From NCBI GenBank assembly GCA_023436025.1, contig JAEZKX010000451.1:1-30279 (forward strand): DNA of 30,279 nucleotides, in the 5' to 3' direction. The translations under genes were made by a program, and so were the position numbers. Every line of letters starts with the position of its first letter. Position 1 is the stretch's first letter. The notes beneath the pieces are model-generated. The model had not been told where the DNA came from, made no database searches, and saw only the letters and a program-made list of their open reading frames with translations. The stretch comes from Pseudomonadota bacterium (GTDB taxonomy: Bacteria > Pseudomonadota > Gammaproteobacteria > Burkholderiales > Burkholderiaceae_C). Shown here in pieces: positions 19,650 to 28,010 of this stretch.

Positions 19650-20600
19650 CTACTTTAGAGCAGCCGCAGCGACGCGGAACCCGAGGTTGCTGGCGCTGCT
19701 GTCGGGCGTGTTGGAGCCGCGCGCCGCCACGCGGTAGCGGTTGCAGTAGGACGCGTGGCAGAGGAAGGAGCCGCCGCGCAGCGAGCGGCGGCCGGTCGGG
19801 CGCGCCTGCAGGGGATCGTGGGCGGCCGTCGCGCGGTGGTAGTCCGCACTTGCCCAGTCGGCGCACCACTCCCAGGCATTGCCCGCCATGTCGTACAGGC
19901 CGAAGCCATTGGGCGGATAGCTCGCCACCGGTCGGGTGTCGGGCTGCCAGCCGGGCGCCGGCTCGCCCGGGAACTGCCCCTGCCAGGTGTTGCACTGGGC
20001 CACGCCTGCGGGCATGAACGTGTCGCCCCACGGATAGGCGCGCTGCGCCAGGCCGCCGCGCGCGGCGTACTCCCACTCGGCTTCGGTCGGCAGGCGCGCG
20101 CCGGCCCAGGCGCAATAGGCGGCGGCATCGTGCCAGGCGATGTGCACGACCGGGTGGTCGAGGCGATCGAGGATGCCGGAGCCCGGGCCGGCCGGGCGCT
20201 GCCAGCAGGCACCCTCCACCGGCAGCCACCAGGGCAGGTCGCGCGCCACTTGGCGCAGCGCCTGGCGCCGCCCGGGCTCCACCTGCAGGTAGAACACGAA
20301 GGAGGAGCCGGCCTGTTCCGCCTCGGTGATGTAGCGGGTGGCGCGCACGAAGGCCCGGAACTGGGCATTGGTGACGGCCGTGGCAGCCAGGCGGAAGGGC
20401 GACAGCGTCACCTCGCGCGCCGGCCCCTCGCCATCTTCGGCAAAGCCTTCGTTGCCGTCGGTGCCCATGACGAAGCTGCCGCCGGGCAGGTCGATCCAGG
20501 CTGTCTGCGTGTCCGCCGCGAGCGCGGCCGGGCCCGCCACCGGCGCGTCGCGCGCCGGCGCGCTGCCCGACGGCACGGCCGGGACGCAGCAGGATTTCAC
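19650..20600 (-). CDS. Formylglycine-generating enzyme (sulfatase-modifying factor)
   Basis: Aerobic FGE uses oxygen and copper to turn the Cys of the sulfatase C-x-P-x-R motif into formylglycine. The 316-residue protein has the FGE-sulfatase fold: LPGGSFVMG near the start, ARLPTEAEWEYAARGG in the middle and RGGSFLCHASYCNRYR near the end. Cys281 and Cys286 correspond to the catalytic copper-binding pair of true FGEs, which most other family members lack, and the TPDSSASNLGFR tail is also FGE-specific. The start is a GTG overlapping the sulfatase stop (GTGA), with GGGAAG a few bases upstream. The N-terminus begins with an unusual Cys-Cys pair (Cys4-Cys5). There is no signal peptide, so it acts in the cytoplasm on the sulfatases encoded beside it. 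Confidence 0.94.
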   Translation of the reverse strand: MKSCCVPAVPSGSAPARDAPVAGPAALAADTQTAWIDLPGGSFVMGTDGNEGFAEDGEGPAREVTLSPFRLAATAVTNAQFRAFVRATRYITEAEQAGSSFVFYLQVEPGRRQALRQVARDLPWWLPVEGACWQRPAGPGSGILDRLDHPVVHIAWHDAAAYCAWAGARLPTEAEWEYAARGGLAQRAYPWGDTFMPAGVAQCNTWQGQFPGEPAPGWQPDTRPVASYPPNGFGLYDMAGNAWEWCADWASADYHRATAAHDPLQARPTGRRSLRGGSFLCHASYCNRYRVAARGSNTPDSSASNLGFRVAAAALK

Positions 20601-22213
20601 TCGTCTTCCCAGAAGGCCCTGGTCACGCCCTGGCTGCGCATCAGCGCGACGACCTTCTCGCGGTCCAGCACACCGCAGCGCTGGGCCCACGCGTCATATT
20701 GCTTGCGCATGTCGGCCACGCGGTCGGGATGGGCCGCGGCGAGGTCGTTGGTCTCGGTGCGATCCGACTCCATGTCGTACAGCTCCCACGCCTTCGGGTA
20801 CTCGCGCACCAGCTTCCACTTGCCGATGCGCACCGCGGCATTGCCTTCGTGCTCCCAGAACATCGGCGGCCGCTCGCCGGCGTCGGCGGCGAAGGCCGGC
20901 TTGAGCGAATGCCCTTCCAGCGGCAGGATGCTGCGGCCATCGACGTTCTCGGGATAGGCCGCGCCGGTCACGTCACAGATCGTCGCCATGATGTCCGGCA
21001 GGTAGCCTGGCGTGTGGCGGATCTCGCCGCGCTGCGTGATGCCCGCCGGCCAGTGGAAGATCAGGGGCGTGGAGATGCCGCCCTCGTGGATCCAGTGCTT
21101 GTACAGACGGAACGGCGTGTTCGACAGGTTGGCCCAGGCCTGGCCGTAGCTCTGGTAGGTGTCCTCCGGCCCGGGGGCGATCGCCGGATCGTTGCCGAAC
21201 CTCACCACCGCCCCGTCGCGCGTGTGCGAGCGCGCGATCATCAGCTTGTCCACCAGCTCGTCGACCGTCACGTTCTCGGGGATGTCCTCGGCGCAGGCGC
21301 CGTTGTCGGCCAGGAAGATGACCAGCGTGTCCTCCAGCTGGCCCATCTCCTCCAGCGCGGCGACGATGCGGCCGATGCCCTGGTCCATGCGGTCGATCTG
21401 CGCGGCGTAGACCTCCATGCAGTTGGCCAGCCAGGCCTTGTGCTCGGCATCGCTCCAGGCGGGCTGACTCGGGTCACGCCCGGTCAGCTTCCACTGGCGG
21501 TCGAGGATGCCCGAGGCCACCAGCCGCTCCAGCCGCTTCTCGCGCAGGCTGTCCCAGCCTTCGTCGAAGCGTCCCTTGTACTTCGCGATGTCCTCGGGGT
21601 GCGCGTGCAGCGGCCAGTGCGGCGCCGTGTAGGCCACGTACTGGAAGAAGGGCTGGTCGCCATGCGCGGCGCAATGCGAGCGCAGGAACTTCACGGCCTC
21701 GTCGCTGATGGCGTCCGTGTAGAAGAAGCCGGGCGCGCGCGCCTCGTGCTCGGCGTTCTCGTTGCGCCGGGTCAGCGTGTTGGGATCGTAGAAGCTGCCG
21801 GCGCCGATGATGGTTCCGAAGAAGTCGTCGAAGCCGCGTTGCATCGGCCAGGAGTCGGTCGGCTGCGTCAGGTTGCTCGACACGTGCCACTTGCCGCTCA
21901 GGTAGCTGCGGTAGCCGGCCGGCTTGAGCACCTCCGCGATGGTCGCGCAGCTGCGATTGAGGTTGCCGGCATAGCCTTCGGGGCCGGAGTCGTAGGTCAG
22001 GATGCCGATGCCGGTCTGGTGCGGATGCAGGCCCGTCAGCAGGGATGCGCGCGAGGGGCTGCAGCGCGCCGTGTTGTAGAACTGGGAGAAGCGCAGGCCG
22101 TTGGCGGCCAGGCGGTCGAGGTTGGGCGTCTCGACCTCGCCGCCGTAGCAGCCGATGTCGGAGTAGCCCATGTCGTCATTGAGGATCAGCAGGATGTTGG
22201 GGCGCTTCTTCAT
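20597..22213 (-). CDS. Type I sulfatase, arylsulfatase (AtsA)-like
   Basis: This 538-residue alkaline-phosphatase-fold hydrolase is predicted to cleave a sulfate ester. Metal ligands Asp13-Asp14 lie in ILNDDMGYSDIG. The formylglycine site is Cys51 in ARCSPSRASLLTG, and GKWH and FLADNG are further conserved active-site segments. There is no signal peptide (it begins MKKRPNILLIL), so it is expected in the cytoplasm, unlike many secreted arylsulfatases. GTG (22216) and ATG (22213) are adjacent; ATG is preferred because AAGGA is five bases before it. It lies 20 bases after the ABC ATPase gene and overlaps the FGE gene. The natural substrate is unknown. Confidence 0.93.
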   Translation of the reverse strand: MKKRPNILLILNDDMGYSDIGCYGGEVETPNLDRLAANGLRFSQFYNTARCSPSRASLLTGLHPHQTGIGILTYDSGPEGYAGNLNRSCATIAEVLKPAGYRSYLSGKWHVSSNLTQPTDSWPMQRGFDDFFGTIIGAGSFYDPNTLTRRNENAEHEARAPGFFYTDAISDEAVKFLRSHCAAHGDQPFFQYVAYTAPHWPLHAHPEDIAKYKGRFDEGWDSLREKRLERLVASGILDRQWKLTGRDPSQPAWSDAEHKAWLANCMEVYAAQIDRMDQGIGRIVAALEEMGQLEDTLVIFLADNGACAEDIPENVTVDELVDKLMIARSHTRDGAVVRFGNDPAIAPGPEDTYQSYGQAWANLSNTPFRLYKHWIHEGGISTPLIFHWPAGITQRGEIRHTPGYLPDIMATICDVTGAAYPENVDGRSILPLEGHSLKPAFAADAGERPPMFWEHEGNAAVRIGKWKLVREYPKAWELYDMESDRTETNDLAAAHPDRVADMRKQYDAWAQRCGVLDREKVVALMRSQGVTRAFWEDE

Positions 22214-22233
22214 CACGGTCCTTCGGGGGAGAT

Positions 22234-23295
22234 TCAGTTCAGGCGTTCGCCGCTGGCACGGTCGAACAGGTGGGCCGCGCGCGGCTCGAAACCCAGGTGG
22301 GTGGTGTCGCCCTCGCGCAGCGGCGGCAGGGTGTCGGCCTTGAGCTTCAGCCGCTGCTCGCCGGCGCGCAGGTCGACGATCGCGTGGTCGCCGAGTTCCT
22401 CGATGTAGTCGACACGCGCCGGAATGCCCGCGGCGCCCGCCCGCAGTTCGCCCGGCCGCACGCCCAGCACCACGTCGCGCGGCTGCGGCGTGCTGGCCCC
22501 GACCGGGTAGGCGACGCCGCCGATCAGCACGCTGTCGCCGCTCCAGGTCGCCGGCACCAGGTTCATGGGCGGCGTGCCGATGAAGCCGGCCACCGACGCC
22601 CGGGCCGGCCGCCCGTAGAGCGCACGCGGCGCGTCCACCTGCACGATGCGGCCGTCCATGAACACCGCCACGCGGTCGGCCAGCGTCATCGCTTCCTCCT
22701 GGTCGTGCGTGACGTACACGGTGGTGACGCCCAGCGCGCGCTGCAGCTGCTTGAGCTCCAGCCGCGTTTCCAGCCGCAGCTTGGCGTCGAGGTTGGACAG
22801 CGGCTCGTCCAGCAGGAACAGCCGGGGTTGGCGCACGATCGCCCGCGCCAGCGCCACCCGCTGCTGCTGGCCTCCCGACAGCTGGCCCGGCCGCCGCTGC
22901 AGCAGGTGGCCGATGCTCACCCGCGCGGCGGCGTCGGCCACCGCCTGTGCGATGGCATCGCGCGCCGTGCCCACCATCTTCAGCGGGAAGCCGATGTTCT
23001 CGGCCACCGTCATGTGCGGGTAGAGCGCGTAGCTCTGGAACACCATCGCGACGTCGCGCGCGCCCGGCTCCAGGCCCGTGACATCGACGCCATCGATCAG
23101 CACCTGGCCCCCGCTCACCGGCTCGAGCCCGGCCAGGATGCGCAGCGTCGTCGTCTTGCCCGAACCCGATGGCCCCAGCAGCACGAAGAACTCGCCGGCG
23201 GCAATCTCGAGGTCGACGCCGTGCAGCACCGTCGTCTCGCCATGCTTCTTCACCACGCCCTGCAGGCGCACATTGCCCTTCGATTGTCCGCTCAC
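22234..23295 (-). CDS. ABC transporter ATPase, CUT1 family (MalK/UgpC-like)
   Basis: This 353-residue ATPase energises import by the two permeases encoded upstream. It has Walker A GPSGSGKTT (about 41-49), Q-loop Gln87, signature LSGGQ (139-143), Walker B LFLLDEP (159-165) and switch His197 in VYVTHDQEEA. A C-terminal regulatory OB-type domain (about 240-353) is typical of MalK/UgpC proteins. The GTG start at 23295 overlaps the stop of the permease gene (GTGA); the frame stays open further upstream but only inside that gene. CUT1 importers usually take up oligosaccharides, polyols or glycerol derivatives. Confidence 0.94.
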   Translation of the reverse strand: MSGQSKGNVRLQGVVKKHGETTVLHGVDLEIAAGEFFVLLGPSGSGKTTTLRILAGLEPVSGGQVLIDGVDVTGLEPGARDVAMVFQSYALYPHMTVAENIGFPLKMVGTARDAIAQAVADAAARVSIGHLLQRRPGQLSGGQQQRVALARAIVRQPRLFLLDEPLSNLDAKLRLETRLELKQLQRALGVTTVYVTHDQEEAMTLADRVAVFMDGRIVQVDAPRALYGRPARASVAGFIGTPPMNLVPATWSGDSVLIGGVAYPVGASTPQPRDVVLGVRPGELRAGAAGIPARVDYIEELGDHAIVDLRAGEQRLKLKADTLPPLREGDTTHLGFEPRAAHLFDRASGERLN

Positions 23296-24131
23296 CTGCG
23301 GCCCCCTCCCTTGACTGCGCCGACCGTGAGGCCCTTGACGATGTGCCGCTGCGCGAACAGGCCCACCAGGATGACCGGCGCCATCGCCACCATCGCGCCG
23401 GCGGCCAGGCGCGCCCATTGCGTCTGTTCCACCGAGATGAAGTTGAACATCGCGACCGTCACCGGCCGCACCTTGTTGCCGCCCAGCACCACCGCGAACA
23501 TGAACTCGTTCCAGGCGTTGAGGAACACGAATACGGTGGTCACCGCGATGCCGCCGCGCACCTGCGGCAGGATCACGTACCAGAGCGCGCGCAGCCGGCC
23601 GGCGCGGTCCAGCAGCGCGGCTTCTTCCATCTCGTAGGGCACGTCCTCGAAGTAGGACACCATCAGCCAGATGGCGAACGGCAGCGAGAAGGTCAGGTAG
23701 ATCGCCACCAGGCCGCTGTAGGTGTCGAGGCCGCCGACGCGCTGCAACACCAGGTAGTAGGGGATCACCAGGCCGACCGGCGGCAGCATCTGGGTGGCCA
23801 GGACGTAGAAGCCGCTGGCGCGCTTGGCCGGGTAGCGCAGGCGGGCCAGCGCATACGCCGCAGGCACGGCGAACAGCATCGTCAGCACCGTGGCCGCGAC
23901 GCTCACCACCATGCTGGACCACAGGTTGGGCAGGATCGAGGTGGCGCCGAGGAGGACGTCGCGGTAGTTGGCCAGCGTCGGCGTGAACACCAGCAGCGGC
24001 GGATAGGCCAGCACGTCACGCTCGCTCTTGAACGAGGTGAGCAGGGCCCACAGCACCGGGAAGGCCCACACCGACACCAGCAGGCCGGCAACGGCATACA
24101 GCACGACACGGCGCGGCAGCGAGCGCTTCAT
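23292..24131 (-). CDS. ABC transporter permease, CUT1 family (MalG/UgpE-like)
   Basis: The 279-residue inner-membrane protein has about six hydrophobic segments, starting with VVLYAVAGLLVSVWAFPVLW. The cytoplasmic EAA loop that docks the ATPase reads MEEAALLDRAGRLRALWYVI. The ATG at 24131 overlaps the previous gene's stop (ATGA); the longer open frame upstream runs through that gene. Confidence 0.94.
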   Translation of the reverse strand: MKRSLPRRVVLYAVAGLLVSVWAFPVLWALLTSFKSERDVLAYPPLLVFTPTLANYRDVLLGATSILPNLWSSMVVSVAATVLTMLFAVPAAYALARLRYPAKRASGFYVLATQMLPPVGLVIPYYLVLQRVGGLDTYSGLVAIYLTFSLPFAIWLMVSYFEDVPYEMEEAALLDRAGRLRALWYVILPQVRGGIAVTTVFVFLNAWNEFMFAVVLGGNKVRPVTVAMFNFISVEQTQWARLAAGAMVAMAPVILVGLFAQRHIVKGLTVGAVKGGGRR

Positions 24132-25030
24132 GCCACCCCCTTGCGCCGGCGGAACAGCAGCCAGGACACGAACATCGTGATGGCCAGCAGCACCATCGCC
24201 AAGGCCGAGCCGTAGCCGATGTTGAGTTCCGTGAACGAGGTGCGGTAGGCGTAGAGGTTGAGGATCTCGGTGGAGGTGCCGGGGCCGCCGCCGGTGGCGG
24301 CAAAGATGGCGGCGAACGCCGACAGCGCCGTCATGGTGCGCAGGATCACCACCATCACCACGGCCGGCCGGATCAGCGGCAGCGTGATGTAGCGAAAGCG
24401 CTGCCAGGCCGAGGCGCGGTCGAGCCGCGCGGCCTCGTAGACGTCGGGCGGCAGCGTGGCCAGCGTCGCCAGCAGCACCAGGAAGGCGAACGGCGTCCAT
24501 TGCCAGGTGTGGATCGCGATCACGGAGATCAGCGCCAGTTGCGGGTCGCCCAGCCAGTTGTGGCTGCCCAGGCCCAGCGTGCGCGTCACCAGGTCGACCA
24601 GGCCGACGTCGGGCGCCAGCACCAGGGTGCGCCAGAACAGGCCCACCACCACCGGCGCCAGCACGATCGGCAGGATGGCGGCGACGCGCAACAGGCCCTG
24701 GCCCTTGGGGATCTGCAGCACCAGGAGCGCCAGCGACAGGCCGATGACCACCTGCAGGACCACCGTGGAGGCGGTGTAGACCGCCGTCAGCCACAGCGAA
24801 TTCCAGAAGCGCGGGTCTGCGCCCATCTTCGCGTAGTTGTCCAGGCCCGCGAAGCCGGACACCCAGGGCATGCCCAGGTCCAGCTTCTGCAGGCTGTTCC
24901 ATGCCAGGAACACCAGCGGGGCGGTGGTGGTGATCAGCAGCAGCAGGAACGCCGGCGCAAACAGGGCCAGCGCGAAGCGCCGCTCCTGCCGCTGCAGCGT
25001 GCCCGCATGCGCCGGGGGCGCAAGCGGCAT
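24128..25030 (-). CDS. ABC transporter permease, CUT1 family (MalF/UgpA-like)
   Basis: The 300-residue inner-membrane protein has about six transmembrane segments, the first in FALALFAPAFLLLLITTTAP. The EAA loop is YEAARLDRASAWQRFRYITL. It starts seven bases after the binding-protein gene and overlaps the second permease gene by four bases, as is usual for heterodimeric CUT1 permeases. Confidence 0.94.
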   Translation of the reverse strand: MPLAPPAHAGTLQRQERRFALALFAPAFLLLLITTTAPLVFLAWNSLQKLDLGMPWVSGFAGLDNYAKMGADPRFWNSLWLTAVYTASTVVLQVVIGLSLALLVLQIPKGQGLLRVAAILPIVLAPVVVGLFWRTLVLAPDVGLVDLVTRTLGLGSHNWLGDPQLALISVIAIHTWQWTPFAFLVLLATLATLPPDVYEAARLDRASAWQRFRYITLPLIRPAVVMVVILRTMTALSAFAAIFAATGGGPGTSTEILNLYAYRTSFTELNIGYGSALAMVLLAITMFVSWLLFRRRKGVA

Positions 25031-25037
25031 CGCGGCC

Positions 25038-26417
25038 TCAACCTTTCATGATCTGCGCGATGCGCGCCTGCGCCTCGTCGAGCGCTTCCTTGGGCTTCTT
25101 CTGGCCGACCAGCGCGGACTGGATGGCCGTGGCCATGGTCTCGCCGACCGCCGGCCACTGCGGCACGCGCGGGCGCCATTCGACGTCGGTGTCCTGCTCC
25201 AGCGATTGCAGCGCCGCGGCGATGAAGTTGTCGCCGGCGCCGCTCATGGCGCTGGCGAACTCCGGCGCCTTCCACAGCGAGGTGCGGTTGACGCCGGAGC
25301 GCTTGGCCGGGCCGTTGAACTTCCACGAGGTGCGCGCCTGCGTCTCGGCCGAGGTGGCCCAGCTGATGAACAGCCAGGTGGCGCGCTTCTGCTTGTCGCT
25401 CAGCGCGGCGTTGATCGGGAAGCCCCAGTTCCAGATGGAGGTGACGCGCTTGCCGTTGGGCCCCTTGGGCCAGCGGGCATAGGCGATCTTGCCGGCCACC
25501 TTGGATTTCTCCGGGTTGGTGATGACCGCCGCCGACGAATGCGCGTCGAGGTAGCAGCCCACGGTGCCTTGCGAGAAGGCGTCGGCGATGTCGGGCCAGT
25601 TCCAGTTGCGCACGGCCGGCGGCGCGTACTGCGTCAGCGCGGCCACGTACCACTCGAGCGCCTTCACCGCCTCGGGCGAGTTGACCACGACGTCCTTGCC
25701 CTTCATCCAGGTGCCGCCGAAGCCGCGGAACAGCGACGGGTAGATGTACATGTTTTGGCCGGCGCCCGAGAAGCCGCGCATGGCCAGGCCGTACACGCGG
25801 TTGGACGGATCGTGGATCGCCTTGGCGTTGGCCAGCAGCTGCTCGTAGGTGTCGGCCGGCTTGAGGCCCTTGGCGTCGTACAGGTCCTTGCGGTAGACCT
25901 GCACAGTGACCTCGCCGTCGTAGGGAATGCCATAGGGCTTGCCGTCGACCGAGTCGGCGTCGCGCCAGGCCTTGAGGATGTCGTCGTAGTTGAACCATGC
26001 CGGGTCGGTCAGCGTGGCGTCGTTGAGGTACTTGTCCAGCGGCTCCACCCACTTGTTGGAGACGTACAGCGGGTAGTACATCGGATCGGCCGCGTGCGTG
26101 GCGTAGGTCGCCGTCTTCGACGACAGGTCCAGCATCGCCTTCTGGCGGATCTGCCCTGGCGGCACCTTCTCCGCCCGCACCTTGATGCCGGTCAGCGCCT
26201 CGAACTGCGGCAGCAGGCCCAGCAGGTTCTCGAAGTAGCTCGCGGGAATCACGGCCACCGAGATCGACTCGCCTTCGGCCTGCTTCCAGTTGATCCTGGC
26301 GCGGGTATACGGGGCCAGGTCGGGTGCCTGGGCCAGGGCGGGGCCCGCGAGCCCGGCGGCGCCGAGCGCGGCGGCCTGGCCCATGAAGCGGCGGCGGCTG
26401 GTGTCTTCTGGATGCAT
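25038..26417 (-). CDS. ABC transporter substrate-binding protein, family 1, Tat-exported
   Basis: The 459-residue protein starts with a twin-arginine signal (SRRRFMGQAAALGAAGLAG, cleavage near ALAQA at 27-31) and is expected in the periplasm. The mature part is a family-1 extracellular solute-binding protein: LLPQFEALTGIKVRAE near the N-terminus, YGIPYDGEVTVQVYRKDLYD, and a C-terminal lobe rich in Trp (RNWNWPDIAD, SIWNWGFPIN). The start is the ATG at 26417; the longer open frame reaches into the sulfatase gene. The ligand cannot be read from sequence. Its place between a sulfatase and permeases suggests a sulfated or glycerol-containing compound. Confidence 0.92.
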   Translation of the reverse strand: MHPEDTSRRRFMGQAAALGAAGLAGPALAQAPDLAPYTRARINWKQAEGESISVAVIPASYFENLLGLLPQFEALTGIKVRAEKVPPGQIRQKAMLDLSSKTATYATHAADPMYYPLYVSNKWVEPLDKYLNDATLTDPAWFNYDDILKAWRDADSVDGKPYGIPYDGEVTVQVYRKDLYDAKGLKPADTYEQLLANAKAIHDPSNRVYGLAMRGFSGAGQNMYIYPSLFRGFGGTWMKGKDVVVNSPEAVKALEWYVAALTQYAPPAVRNWNWPDIADAFSQGTVGCYLDAHSSAAVITNPEKSKVAGKIAYARWPKGPNGKRVTSIWNWGFPINAALSDKQKRATWLFISWATSAETQARTSWKFNGPAKRSGVNRTSLWKAPEFASAMSGAGDNFIAAALQSLEQDTDVEWRPRVPQWPAVGETMATAIQSALVGQKKPKEALDEAQARIAQIMKG

Positions 26418-26436
26418 GGGTGTTGTCTCCTCGGAT

Positions 26437-28008
26437 TTAGCCGCGCGGCGGCAGGTCGGCAGGGGTGGGTTGCACGAACGGAAAACGGGAACGGGGCTTG
26501 GGACCGACGGGCCCGCCTGCGGTGGAGGGCCGCACGAAGCGGCCGGCATCGCCTTCGCGCACCTCGAAGGTCCAGTCGGGGAAGCGGCCCTTGCGTTGCG
26601 ATTCGGCCTTGAGGAACAGGCGGCGCGCCTGGCTGCGGCGGATGCGGCGGTCGACGTCCTGCGGATCCCAGTCCTGCAGCAGGCGCGCATGCAATCCGGC
26701 CTCGACATCGCGATGCGCCGGATCGCCGGCCAGGTTGCGCAGCTCCTTCGGGTCCTCCTCCAGGTCGAACAGCAGCGGCGGCAGCCCCAGCGTGAAGACG
26801 TACTTGTAGCGGCCGCGGCGCACCATGCGCGAGGGCGCGCAGACGCCTTCGGAGGAGTATTCCGCGATCGCCTCGCCGGCATCGGCGGCCGCTTCCCCGC
26901 GCAGGGCGGGTAGCAGCGAGCGGCCGTCCAGCGGCTCCACCGGCGCGACGCGCACGCCACCGTCGCCGCTGGCGGCGACATCGAGGAAGGTGGGCAGCAG
27001 ATCGACCAGCGAGCAGACTTCGGCGCGCCGTCCGGGAGCAGCGACGCCCGGACCGGACACCAGCAGGGGCACGCGCGCCGACCATTCGAAGAAGGTCTGC
27101 TTGAACCACATGCCGCGCTCGCCCATCATCTCGCCGTGGTCGCCGCTGAACACCACCAGCGTGTCGCGCTCGAGGCCACTGCGGCGCAGGGCCGCCAGCA
27201 CGCGGCCGATCTTCTCGTCGACGTAGCTGGCCATGGCGTAGTAGGCGCGGCGGGCGCGCAGCAGCCGCTCGCGCGTGATGGCATGGCGGTCCTGGCCGTG
27301 CGCCAGGTACAGCCACTGGCTGTGCGGATCGAGCTGCTCGTAGGGAATCTCGGGCACCGACGGCAGGTCGATCTCGACGCCCTCGTAGGCATCCCAGTGC
27401 TCCTGCGGCGCGACGAAGGGCGGATGGGGATGCGTGAACGACACGGTCAGGAAGAAGGGCTGTTCGCCACCCTGGCGCGCCAGGTCGTACAGCTTCTGCA
27501 CGGCGACGTGCTCGACTTCCTCGTCGTAGTCGATCTGCATGTTGCGCAGGCAGGGGCCGGCGTCGACCACGTGGCCCATGCCGACGCCGGTGGGCTTGTT
27601 GGCGGGGCCCTTGGACCAGTCCGGCACCCACAGGAATTCCGAGGGGTAGATGTCGGTGGTCAGGCGCTCGTCGAAGCCGTGCAGCTGGTCCGGACCAACG
27701 AAGTGCATCTTGCCGGCCAGGATGGTGCGGTAGCCGGCCGCGCCCAGGTAATGCGCCATCGTCGGCAGCTCCGACGGCATCTCGCAGGCGTTGTCGAAGG
27801 CCGAGATGGCATGCGGCAGGCGGCCGGTCAGCATCGAATAGCGCGAGGGCGCGCAGATCGGGAAGTTGCAGTAGGCCGCGTCGAACACCACCGAGCGGGC
27901 GGCGAGTTCGGCCAGCGCGGGCGTCTTCACCACCCGGTGTCCATAGAACGGCAGCGCCGGCGCGGCCAGCTGGTCGGCCATCAGGAACAGGATGTTGGGC
28001 CGGGCCAT
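26437..28008 (-). CDS. Type I sulfatase, choline-sulfatase (BetC)-like
   Basis: The 523-residue sulfatase has the hallmarks of the choline-sulfatase subfamily. ADQL appears at the first metal site, followed by FPICAPSRYSMLTG with Cys52 as the formylglycine site. AGKMHFVGPDQLHGF, RLTTDIYP and SFTHPHPPF follow, and VFSGDHGEMMGE is the second metal site. The C-terminal part (SQRKGRFPDWTFEVREG) fits the choline-sulfatase C-terminal domain. No signal peptide is present, so it should act in the cytoplasm on imported substrate. No betA/betB/betI genes lie nearby, so choline sulfate is only one possible substrate. The ATG at 28008 is two bases after the previous stop, with GGAG at the end of that gene. 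Confidence 0.92.
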   Translation of the reverse strand: MARPNILFLMADQLAAPALPFYGHRVVKTPALAELAARSVVFDAAYCNFPICAPSRYSMLTGRLPHAISAFDNACEMPSELPTMAHYLGAAGYRTILAGKMHFVGPDQLHGFDERLTTDIYPSEFLWVPDWSKGPANKPTGVGMGHVVDAGPCLRNMQIDYDEEVEHVAVQKLYDLARQGGEQPFFLTVSFTHPHPPFVAPQEHWDAYEGVEIDLPSVPEIPYEQLDPHSQWLYLAHGQDRHAITRERLLRARRAYYAMASYVDEKIGRVLAALRRSGLERDTLVVFSGDHGEMMGERGMWFKQTFFEWSARVPLLVSGPGVAAPGRRAEVCSLVDLLPTFLDVAASGDGGVRVAPVEPLDGRSLLPALRGEAAADAGEAIAEYSSEGVCAPSRMVRRGRYKYVFTLGLPPLLFDLEEDPKELRNLAGDPAHRDVEAGLHARLLQDWDPQDVDRRIRRSQARRLFLKAESQRKGRFPDWTFEVREGDAGRFVRPSTAGGPVGPKPRSRFPFVQPTPADLPPRG

Positions 28009-28010
28009 GT

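Noticed and set aside
20699..22408. 569-residue + strand open frame antisense to the AtsA-like sulfatase
   Set aside because: Low-complexity Arg/Val/Gly translation typical of antisense frames; the sulfatase on the other strand explains the region.
22234..23922. Long 562-residue version of the ABC ATPase
   Set aside because: The first 209 residues are an out-of-frame reading of the permease gene; the GTG at 23295 overlapping the permease stop gives a normal 353-residue ATPase.
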